From positions 186,001 to 250,000 of the forward strand of contig CANMDF010000002.1 in the NCBI GenBank assembly GCA_947496605.1: a stretch of DNA of 64,000 nt. Direction: 5' to 3'. Of this stretch, positions 9,901-21,900 are shown in pieces. The stretch is from an uncultured Paracoccaceae bacterium (lineage in GTDB: Bacteria > Pseudomonadota > Alphaproteobacteria > Rhodobacterales > Rhodobacteraceae). Numbering within the stretch: position 1 is the first letter of the stretch; each line of letters begins with the position of its first letter. A model generated the notes under the pieces. It saw only the letters and a list, made by a program, of their open reading frames with translations. It had not been told where the DNA came from and ran no database searches. The position numbers and the translations under genes were made by a program.

Positions 9901-12900
9901 GGCGCCATGGCTGTCACTGATTTTGAAACAACAACATTTGCGGGCGTTGATGCGCAAGCAACGATCACCGCGCGTGATATCACTGTCAGGGCCGCAGATC
10001 GCAGCGATGTCTTAACGGCAGCTGGTACTTTTGGGCGCTCTGGCGGCAACACATTTGGGGTGAGCGGAGCGATCAACATTATCGACCGGGACACGCAGGC
10101 GTGGTTTGGCAATGATGTTGCAACAGGTGCAACGACGAATGCACGCGGCCTAGATGTGACCGCCACAAACAGTGGTTTTGTTATTGCCACAGGTGTCGCT
10201 GGCTCTGTTTCAGCAAGCGGACTGGGTGCGGCGGGCGCTAACATGATCTCGCCCAAGGTTTTGCTCGGGTCGGCAAAGTCACTGATCACACCCACTTTGG
10301 CCGGGTCTGGTTCGCTGGGTTTGAACTTGATGCAGCAGAACGATGCACGTGCCTATATCCAGACGGATGCAACAATCACTCTGAGTGGTGATTTGGACAT
10401 GTTGGCTGACAACAATACCGTTGACATTGGCGCTGCTGGCGCGGTTTCTGCGTCACTAGGTCTGATCAAGCGCACCGCTGCCTTGGCTGGCGCAGTCGCC
10501 ACGAAAACTGACAACAGGACTATCAGCACCCAGATTTCCGGTGCTACGATCTCGGCTGCCACAATCACCTTGAATTCGGTTGATGGCACCCGCTCGATCT
10601 ACAATGCGGCGACTGCGACTTTCGCGACAAGCCTGCCGTTTGTTGGCGGCACAAGCCTGTCTGGTGGTGGGTCTTACGCCCGGATAGATGAGCAGAATGG
10701 CGCAACTTCTGTCGCACTTTCTGATGCGTCTCTTACAAGCTCAGGAGCGCAAATTTTCAATGCGCGCAATAGCAATCAACTGGCCGCTTTTGCAGGTGCG
10801 GCGTCCGTTGGCACTGGTGGAAGTATCGGTCTTTCAGTTGCGCAAATCGATTCCAATCGTGATGCGTTGGTTGATATCGATGATGTCGACATCATGGGGT
10901 CTACCTCGAATGCTGCGGTCACAGCGTCTGCCAATCAGGCGACCCAAGCCGACGCAGTTGGCGTTGCGGCATCAGTTGGTTTCCTTGGTGTCGCTGGCAC
11001 TGTCGCTCTCTCAGAAATCTCAGGTTCAGCTGTCGTCGATTTGGCAAATACGCAGGTGACCACGGCAGGCAATGCCACGTTTGAGGCAACGGTCGCGACG
11101 TTCCAAGACGCGTTGTCAGGTGGCGCATCACTGGCGTTAAAAGGTGGTATCGGTGCAGCGTCAGCTGTTGGATTGAACGACGGTGGCGCACAGATCGCGG
11201 TAAGCGATACCGATATTTTTGCGCGCAATGCCACTGTCAAATCTTACGCGAACGCAGATTTGAGAACACGGGCTTACGCAGTGGCGGGGGCGGTTACGGG
11301 CGCTGCGGGGCTTTCTGCGGCCGTAAATCAATCAAATATGGATGTCACAACAGTCCTGCGCGATAGCAAAATTCTGACAACACAGAACACCACTCTTCAA
11401 GCTGACGCTTATGTCAAAACAGACAGCGTAGCGATGTCGATTTCAGCGGCTGGAACGGCTGCTGTCGCGGGCTCAGCGATTTACAACGAGATAAATAACA
11501 ACGTGCTGACCTCAGTCGGTGGCATGGGTCGCGGCTCCCGGATCTGGGCAGGTGGGACAGTGGCGATCCTGTCGTCGGCCAACACACTCGCTACCCTGTT
11601 GGGCGATGAAGGCGACTTCACGAATTTGGACGACAGCGTCAATTTCTCTGGTGGGGGCGTGGCTGCGCTTGGCATGTCGCTGGTGATTAACCGCACTGAA
11701 AATCAGGTCAGAACCGAAGTAATCGATGCCGCTGATATTATTGGGATGGGGCAGACTGCGCTTGATCTTGGCCCGGCGCTAGGAACCGCTACGCGTGGTG
11801 TTGTGATCAATGCGCGTGCCTATACGGATGTGCGTACTTTGGCGGCTTCCGCCACCGCCGCGGGCAAGGCTGCGATTGCCGCTTCGTTCACCTATAACAC
11901 GCTTGCCGACAATGTGGTGACCCGCATTGGTAATGCGAAGGATGGCACGCTTTATGGTGGTGACGTCACGATCAATACCCGCCGCACGATCAACGTCAAC
12001 GCGGCGTCTGAGGCGGATGACGCAGTCTTCCTAGGCCTTTTCGGTAATAGCACAAGCGAAGTCGTCGCCAATGACGGTCAAGATTTGCTGATCTCATCCA
12101 ATGTGAACAACGTGATCGATGATGAAACACTCTTGGTTCAGGCGGCGGGCACCGTCGCGGCCGGTGGCGCGGGGCATGGCAACCTGATCTTGTCGCAGGC
12201 AAGAACCAAGGTGAACCCGAGCATCTTGATGGCCGAAGATACTGTCACGTTAAATGCGGCGATTGTCAGTAATATCAATCTGACGTCCCGCGGACTTTCT
12301 GCGGCCGGGCAGGGCGCCATATCCATGAGCATTGGGTACAATAGCATTAAGTCCGATGCTCAGCTGGTGCTTGCCGGTGCCCGTGTCACGGCGCGCGGGA
12401 CGAATGGTGGCGGCGATGTCGCACTGCTTGCCTCGAATACAAACGGAATCACTGCAAGCGCTGGCAATGTGGCTGTTGGCACAGTTGGTGGCGCGGGCGC
12501 GGCAATTGCGAACGTGCTGCATGGAAACGCTTTGGTTGATATCCGCGAGGCACAGGCCATTCGCGATGCTTCTGCGTCCACGATTGGTGGGACGCCGAGT
12601 GAAGAAGAGGTAAGGATCAATTCAGCGTTAAGTGCACAGCAAGACCTGAATGTAGATGCGACAACGACCACGACTTTGAACAATACTGCACGGGCTGGCA
12701 GCGCTGGTGCTGCTGGTGGGGCCTTGTCCCTTGCTGTTTCGCTGGCGGGTACGCAGACGACTGTTTCCATTGCTGATGAGCAGGTATTGAACGGCCGAGA
12801 TGTGACAATCCAAGCGATTGAGAACACCAACATTATCGATAATATCGGCGGTGCCTTTGGTGGCGGTGCGGGCATCGGTGGTGCCGTTAACGTGGTCAAC

Positions 12901-15900
12901 TTCACGGGCGGCGCTAAGGTTTTCGTTGGTCCAAATGCCACAGTTACAGGCACCAATGACGTCACTATTTCCGCCATCGCGAACCGCGATGTGACAGCGA
13001 ATATGAAGGTGGGTGCGATAGCCGCGGCTGCTTTGAATGTGATCGTGTCTGTAATCGCAATTGATGGCGAAGCAAGCGGGCAAAGTGATCAGGCTAATGC
13101 AACGCTGGCCGAAGGTGACAAGGAACTTGATCGCGATACAAATACGGTCGGGGATGCTGGAACATCAAGCGCACTTCTTAGTCAGACAGGTGCCAGTGCT
13201 ACCGTTTCGGAAAGCCAAAATGACCGAAGTGATGCCATCGATTCATCTGATGCGAATGATATCGGTTATACCACCCAGCTGTCGCAACAAGGGACTGGTG
13301 GTTTGCGTGATGTTGGTGTCCAAATTGGCGCAAACGCGCGGGTCACCGCGGCGAATGACCTGACGTTGAATGCAGCCGTCAACGCGAGCGTCTTGCAGGA
13401 TTTCCAGATTGTGTCGCTGACAGCGGCCAGCATGACAGCATCTGTCGGGTCGGTGACCCTGTCATCAAAAGTGGACGTCGCAATCGGCCAATTGGCCGCG
13501 TTGAAGGCCGCAAATGCCGTCAACATTTCGGCGCGTACGACTACACCAAACGAAGTTGCAAGCAATGTTGTTGCGGTTTCGGTGGCGACGGCTGTTGGGT
13601 TGGGTGCGGGTGTATCCTTCATTGATCTGAACTCTGACACGAATGTTGATGTTGCCGACGGTGTCGTGATTGGTGGGCTTGCGGGTGAAAACGGTGCGAA
13701 CCAGGTTTCAATCATCTCAGAGCGGAGCGATATCGCGCGGGCCGAAATCCTTTCCGCTGGTGCGGCTGGCGTTGCGTCTGTCAGCGGCACTTACACCGAC
13801 GTCGTCAACAAAGGTCGTGCAAACATCACGTTGGGGCATGATGATAGCCAGGCGAAGACTACGCTGCGCGGCACCTCGGTCGATGTGTCTGTGTCCGATC
13901 AAACAGGCGCATTTGCGAAATCGATCACGGCCCAGGGTGCTGGTTTCTTGGCCGGTGCGGGTGCTTTCTCGGTTGCGACAAACTCGGCCCTTTCAACGCT
14001 AAACCTTGACCGCGTAGAAATCGCTGGCGGCACAGTGGTTCGCCTTGCGAACACGAACGCTGGGGTTGTGAATGCTGTGTCCGAAGGTGCGGCCGTGGCG
14101 GGTGCAGGTGCGCTTGTGGTGTCGATTGCCGATGCCGAGCTGAACGCACGTTTGGACACAAACATTAACGCCGCGGCCATTCGGGCAAGCCGCGTAGAGA
14201 TTGATACGCAAATCAGCTCAGAGAATGGCCAGAACGTGTGGGCTAACGCTGAAACTAGAACGCTGGCAGGTGGGCTAGCAGGCAGCGGCGCCACATCTAG
14301 CGCAAATTCTGCGTACACGGTGACTACGGTCATTGATGGTGGCGCGGATGCAGTTGTGAGTACGGCGATCGAAGCGACCACGGGTGCGCTTTTGTTGCGG
14401 ACTGGGTCTTCTGGTGTAGACGGTGTCGTGACACGGGCCACAACAAGCGGCAAGGTTGCTGGCGGTCTGGCCGTTGGCGTCGTGATCGCAGATGCGGGGC
14501 AACTGGGCGGATCAAAGGCGGTCGTCAGAAACGATATTGTGAGCGGAACGCTGAAATCGCGTGATACGTTGCTGATCGCAGCGGACAATACGCAGCGGAT
14601 TATCGTCGATGTCACAGCTGGTGCTGGCGGGATTGTTGCAGGCTCTGGCGGCGCTGCGAGCGCGTATCATAACGCGACGACCCAGACGAACATCGGTATG
14701 GGCGCTGGCGACGAAGTCTTGTTGATTGCAGGTGATGTGAATAGCCCAGAAGACACGCGCTTTAACGGCGAATTGGCTGTCCGTTCTGCGCAATCGGTAC
14801 GCGTGGATTCGCGTTTTGATAACCGCTCGGCGTCTTTGCTGGGTGTCTCTGGTGCGACAGCTTCTACGCTGATGAATGCGGATGTTGATCTGAATATCGG
14901 TGGTGGTGTCACGGCCTATTCCAACTTTGCAAACATCACAGCACGTAACAGCGCCTATCGGGGCAGTGATGCGCCAAACATGCAAAGCCTGTCAGGGGGC
15001 CTTGCTACGGGTGCTGCGCTCTTTAGCGATGTGGTCGCGAACTTCACCGTTGATACGACGGTGCATGATGGTGCGACGCTTTTGCAGATTGGCGATCCTG
15101 ATCTTGCGAAGATCTACGAGATTAGCACGCGCAGTGACTATGGGATTGGTGACAATGTCTTGTTGGATGCGGCAGGTGCTGTTGCCCTTCCGTTCGGCGA
15201 TTCAAATGTGACCGTCAATCACACGGACAATGTAACCATCAAAGACGCTACAATCCTGACGACAGGTGTGTTGTCTGTGAATTCGGGTGCGACAGCTTCG
15301 GTACGGTCACAACAGGATTCCACGGCGTCTGGTCTGGCGGGTATTCCATCAGCCAAGGCGCGCGCGATCTATAACTCTGACAGTAATGTCACGATTGAAA
15401 GTGGCGCATACCTTGAAAGCTATCGCGATATTCTGCTGAATGCGGGCTATTCTGGTCAAACACCGCAAACGATGGTCGTCAACGCCGAGGCGCGTGCCTT
15501 TAACCGGACCTTGTTGCCAACGACGCCTTTGCTACAGCCAAAGGCTATTGCGCTGGCTAATATCACCAGCAATGTCACAATTGGTACGGCGGGTGACCAA
15601 GGGAACGATCGTGCGCAGATCATCGCGTACGAAAATATCGAAGTGAACGCATCCAATGGTGATCGACTGGTGCGCGGCTATGGCGTCACCAAAGATTTCT
15701 ATCTGGAATTGGCGGCAGGCGCCGCTGCACTTGTTGGGAAATCTTTGGTTATCGATATCAAGACCGGAACAACGATCGATAACACCGATAGCGAAGTCGT
15801 GGTGAATGGCGTCTTGCGTTCGGGTGCATACAACCGCCGCATTCTTGCCTTTGACGAAAACAATGTTCTGGACAATAGCCAACTGCCGCTTGCCGATGGC

Positions 15901-18900
15901 AGCGGCTTTGAATCGCAAGACGATGCACCAGCACCAGAATTCTATGAGGTCATTGCCAATAGCGATGAACGCGCGGCAATCACGGCCTTGCGGGCAGATG
16001 TACAAGCGACAATCGATGCCGGCGGGATTGATGCGGCTGAGGCCGAGCGACTGCAAGAAGTTATTTTGTCCTATGATCGCCGTCTGGCGTCATTGGGCAG
16101 TGGTATTCTTTCGCGGATTAACATCGGATACTTGCGTGCCTCCGAAGGATCAATTGCCATCACGGCAGATCGCCTCACTGGGTCTGCCAGTGGCAGCCTG
16201 TCTGCTGCAGATGAAGCCGACATTTCGGTGTCTGCGGTATCTGGCGCAGTGGTCAACCTGACCGGACTTGAAATCACCAATGTTGAAGGCGGCGAAATCA
16301 GCTTTAACGAAGTTCTGCTGAACGACGGCGACTACAATCTTGATGTATCCATCGCGGGTCTCAGCGGTGCGAAGAACGGTGAAAACACTATTTCGGTCGC
16401 TGTATCTGATCCGGGCGGCTTAGGTGGTGATATTGAAATCACTGGCCGTTTGGTAAACCGCCAAGGTGAAATCATTGCAGAATCTGCCAATGGCTCAATC
16501 TACGCCAGCGGGAACGTCGAGGGTGAGAGCATCACGTTGCTGGCCCCGAACGGCAATATTGAGATCGTCACACCACAGCCTGGATTGGTTTATGCGGGAC
16601 CTGCCCCATACATCACCTGGACGAACCTGATTGAGCAAAATCAATCTTTCAGCCGCGAATTGTATGACACGGGCGTGCGGGCAAACGGCGGCAGGAACGA
16701 TTATTTCTACTCACGCAGTGCGCAGGGAGGGCTATCGATACCAGCGCCAAACCCTGATGCAGGTATCATTGCAGGCGGCAACGTTGTTCTTGTTGCCGAA
16801 TACTTGAATATCACAGCACCGATTGTTGCGGGCAAAGGCCAGTATACTATTGGGATAGAGGCCTCGGCGCAGGCTGAAATTGATGCATTGCAAAAGCCCA
16901 ATGGATCAGACCGGATTGAATTGCGTCATCGTCCCACCGGTGCATTTGTGCCCGCAGCTGACGTCGCTTATCTGAACGGGATCACCGCAGAGACGAACGC
17001 AAAGCTCTACTACAACTTTACCACCCAACAGGTTGAGGTTGAGCCCCTGCGCGTCAACGGCGGCGCGATCTATATCACAGGGTCTATTGTTTCGACCGGT
17101 GGCGGGTCGTTGGAAGCGATTGATGGACTGGGGTCCATCAGATTGGATTCTCAGATCACGACGCCAGTCATGTTCAACGCAATTGATCTGGGCGATGGTG
17201 AAGATAGCGCTGGTATCATCCGTATTCGCGACCAATCCAAACCGTTTTCATACTCTGTCACGGATGACGAGGGTGCGGTCACCATTGTGCAGGACTTTGA
17301 AACAACAGAGTATCGCTACCAAGCACCCATTGATCCCGCAACAGGCTTGCCGAGTTCCACCTTGCCTTCGCAGGTGCAGGTTTACAGCAACCGCATTCCC
17401 GGCACGAACACAGCTGTCTATCTCAATGATGGCACAATTGGATCATCAACAACGCCGGGCTATTTGCTGACGAATGCCTCAACAACGCAATATGCACCAA
17501 CAGCCGGTCGCGACATTCTGTATGTGAACCAGACCGTCGAATTTTATAAGATGGCGCGCTATAAGGTCGAATTGGTCACGGGCGACGTCCAGTTCGGGAT
17601 CGATTTGCCAGTTAGCGAACTTTATCGCTTGACTAAAATTCCACTTGGCGTGGGCAGTGCAGACTATTCGCTTGGCAAAATTGGCGGCACCGAGATCTTG
17701 CATAGCTACGCCGAACCCGCGGATGGCTATAGCCCTGTTGTGGCGTCTGTCGGTAGCTACGATTACCGCTATGATCATGTCCGCTCAAACACGCAGGTCC
17801 AGTCGAGCGATATCGATGCCGCTGGCTATGAAGTTACGAGATTTGGTGGCGAGAAGATCGACCTCACATTCTTTAACAGTTTAGAAGCGAATGTGAGCGC
17901 GCTGTTGAGCGAACAAAACGAAGGAAATACCAACCTCATTTACTACTGGGACGATCCAGCAGAACCGGGTGTCTTTACCCGAGGCGCACCTGATCTGAAC
18001 CTGTGGCCGGGTGATCAGCGGTTATTGGGCAGCGTGGATGGTACCACCCCATTGATCTATGACATCGACCCCAATCAGCGAAGTCGCGAGTATTATAACA
18101 ACAGGCTTCATACATTCGTTCATGTCGAAGAATTCATCATGGCCGAAACAATTACGGACACGCACCGTTTCCGTGCCGACAAGGCGATTGGCATTCGCTT
18201 CTCTGGTAACGACGGCACGGTACGTGACACGACCATGACATCGGTGGGCGACATCCTGTTTAACCGCGACGTGCGTGCGACCGCGGCGGATATCACGGTG
18301 ACGTCCAATGCAGGCTCGATCCTGACCGACAACAAGAACGTGTCGATCAGCAGTAACAGTCTGTCTCTTTCCGCGTTGAACGGCCAAATCGGCAACCAAC
18401 AAGGCGGTGCAATGCGCATCAGCCTGAGCGACGGTGGTGTCTTGAATGCCGCGGCGAAAGATCAGATTTTCATTGAGGATATCACATCTCTTGAAGAGGG
18501 TCTGGCGAACCTGACCGTTGGTAATATCAGCACAACCAATCGCAACAATGCGGTTGGCACATCTCGGGTTGGCACGATCACATTACAAGCCACCGGTAAC
18601 ATCGTGGCCGAGGATGATAGCAGTGTCATTGCAGGTTCTGATGTTACGTTGGTTTCGCGTGCCGGTGCGCTGGGCGCGGATGAAACGATGCCGCTGCGCG
18701 TGATCACCGAAGATGGCGCGCTCGATGCAATGGCGCAGGGTGACATTGATATCCTTGCCCCAAGCGAAGATTTGGGTCTGCGCAGCGTCACTTCAATTGA
18801 TGGATCGGTTCGTCTGGAAGCGGCGGCGGGTGCTATCGTTGATCGCAATTCAGAAGAGATCAAGGACCTGCGGACGATTGCCGAGCTTGAGACGCTCTGG

Positions 18901-21900
18901 GGCGGTCTTCTGGGCCTTGATGATGGTGCCGCCGCGCGTCAGCAAGAACAGGTTACGGCCTATAACCAAGCACAACAAGCGCGGTATGTCGCGTATTGGC
19001 AGGAGCGCGGCGATGGATCACCGCTAACCTTTACGCTTGATACTGAGGCAGAAAATGCGCTGCGCGGCGTGACAGACGGTGTTGTCGATATGAGCGACGT
19101 CGCCGATGCGCGCGTTGCGAACTACGTTGCTGATCAGGTTGCATTCTACGCGCTGTTTGATGATGTCGATGCTGTCTACAATGCTGACTATGCCACAGCC
19201 ACTGGCGCAGATTTGGATGCCGCGCCATTTGCCATCAGCGATGCGCAAAAAGCCACGCTCTTTGGCAACATGGCATGGACATTGGATGAACTACGATTCG
19301 GTGTCGATATTGGTGCCACGATTGCTGCAACGTCGACGACCACAACACGTATCGAAGAGGCGAATATTACAGCGCCGGGCGAAATCAAACTGACTGCAGC
19401 CACTGGTGTAGGTGAGCTGACTGATGGCTTTGTTATCGCCAAAGACGCGGTTTTGACGCCTGATGTCTTGGCAATCCTTGCTGTCGCTTTGCCGGGGGAT
19501 CTGGTTGATGACGCCGATGGCAACACCATCGTCCGTCAAGAGGACGATCTGAACGTGATCGCTGCCAACATTGTTGATGATGTCGCTGTCAGCACTCTCA
19601 GCGTGAACAACGCGGCAAATGATGTTTACTTGGCCAGCCGCTCTGCGATCCAAGTTGGTGAAATCACTGGGCCTGACCGCGTTGAATTACGCATCAATGG
19701 CAATCTGACCAATGCAGGCACATCGACAAGCGCGATCAATGGCGGATCGATCCAGATTGAATCTGGCGTTGGTGGTATTGGTTCTATCGACAATGCGTTA
19801 ACCGTCACGACAGGTGCCGGTGGATCACTACAGTTTGCCAGTGGCACGTCCGCCTATGTGGACGCACCAAATGGTGACGTTGCACTGGTGCTGGCGTTCG
19901 CAGAAGAGGAACTGGTTCTGAATGCGGCAGGCGCGATCACTGACTTCTTTGGCGGCACTGCGGATCGCGTGAATGCGGCGGATATCGTCCTGAATGGTGC
20001 TAGCATCGGTACCGACACACAAACCTTAGGTCTGGTCACAAAGGATGAGACCGGACAGATCAGCTTGATCTCGACTTCAGGTGACATCCAAGTTGCGGTG
20101 ACCGAAGAGGTCTTCAATCTACGTGAATTCAACAGTGCTGCAGGTGGCCGAATTGTCACTGGCGAGACGTCACCGCTGACACTGATGGGCCCGGATGTTG
20201 TGCGCTTTGATACAGGTGCGACCTTGCGCTTTGCCACGGACGCCGATGTGACGTCTTTGGCGAATGGTGGCACAGATATCGTGGGCGGCACGCTTGAGAT
20301 TTCAACGCTTGGCATGTGGGGCACGGCGGTTCAGCCGATCACGACCGAAGTGACAAACCTGTCATTCACGTCGCGACTTGATCCAATGACTGCGCAATCG
20401 ACCGATCTTTACATTGCCGAAGCGGACGATCTGGTGATCAATAGCTTGGTCCAATCTGACAACCCTGCCTCTGAAACGGTGATCACAACGGGTGGCGATC
20501 TTGAGATCGTCGCGGCTGACACCGCAGGCCTGTTGGATATCGATGCGGGCGGCACGCTTGAGATTGGCACAGCCACAGCGGACCGTGCAGAAATCATCGC
20601 CCAAGGCACAATTGGCGCGGCCAACACAGCCCGCTTGCAAGTCAATGAGTTGGACCTGCTGTCGCGGACGGGTTCCGTTGATGTGACATTGTTTGGCCGG
20701 GATATGCAGATTGAACGCATTGCCTTGAATGGCGATGCTGCTGCTGATCTGCGTTTGGAAGTGGAAACAGGTGACATTACTTTGGTAGATGACGGGATCG
20801 TCACCAATGAGGGTGCCCAAGACCTGACGTTCGCGCAAGACCTAAGGATGGCTGCGGACACAGAAATTCGGTCGACATCGGGCGCGATCAAAGCGGCGGT
20901 TGAAGGCGATATCGTCATCTCTCGGATTGAAACCGGCAATGCCACGGATCAGGCGCTTGAACTGACCTTTGGTGGACGTGTTGGTGTCGCAGATGCGGCT
21001 GGACTGCATCTTGTGGCTGATGCAACGGGTGCGGTGACGACGCTGCAGGCCAATGATAGCCGCGTCGATGCAGACCCGATCAGGTTGCGGACGCAAGTCG
21101 CCGAAATTGATGCAACAGTGCTAGCGCAAGATTTCCATATCGATGAGCAAACAGCGCTGATCGTGACCAAAGCGGTCACAGGTGCAGACGTACTTGATGT
21201 GTTCAGCGCTGGTGACCTGACGTTGGCCGAAGCTGGTGCTGCAAGTGTTGCGGTTATCAGCAGTGAAGGCGCGATTGACACGCCGGCTGCAACCATCCTT
21301 GCGCCGGAGGTCAACCTCTTTGCCTTTGGTGGTGCGATCAACGGTGCGGCCGAGGAAAGCCAGCGCATGCGTCTGGCTGATGGTGCGGTCCTGAACCAAT
21401 ATGCCCGGGATGACATCAATATGGCCCTTGCCGATGATGGCGGTCAGCCGGGATACACGATTTCGCAGACGGGCGATGTAACGCTTCGCCGAATGGACAC
21501 GACCGGACCTTTGGAGGTCGGTATCGTTGGTGCACCCGGTGTTGTGACCTTGCAGGCTATCAGCGATATCTCGGTCGATTATGTTGGCCGCGGCAACCTT
21601 GACTTGATCGACGAGGCCGCATTGGACCTGATCGCAAGCCCAACCGGGCGATTTGGCCAGGTCAATTTTGATGCTCCAGCCGATCTGATCATCACGTCGC
21701 TTGGCGAAGATGCGATGGTTGTTGTCGACTATGCCGAAATCAAACGTCTTGCTGATCTGAACGGCGGCACGATTGACGCAAACCTGCGTGACGTGACCCC
21801 GGGTGATAACATGACGCTGCGCCTATCTGGCGGCTTTGACGAATTCGCCGAAACGGTTGACGTCAAGGTGTTGGGCGACAACCCGTCCTTTACGGGTATC

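Noticed and set aside
9645..14615. Long antisense open frames inside the adhesin gene (for example 9645-10295, 12360-12977 and 13899-14615, minus strand)
   Set aside because: They mirror the repetitive, GC-biased codons of the adhesin on the other strand, show no family motifs or ribosome-binding sites and lie wholly within a well-supported gene.
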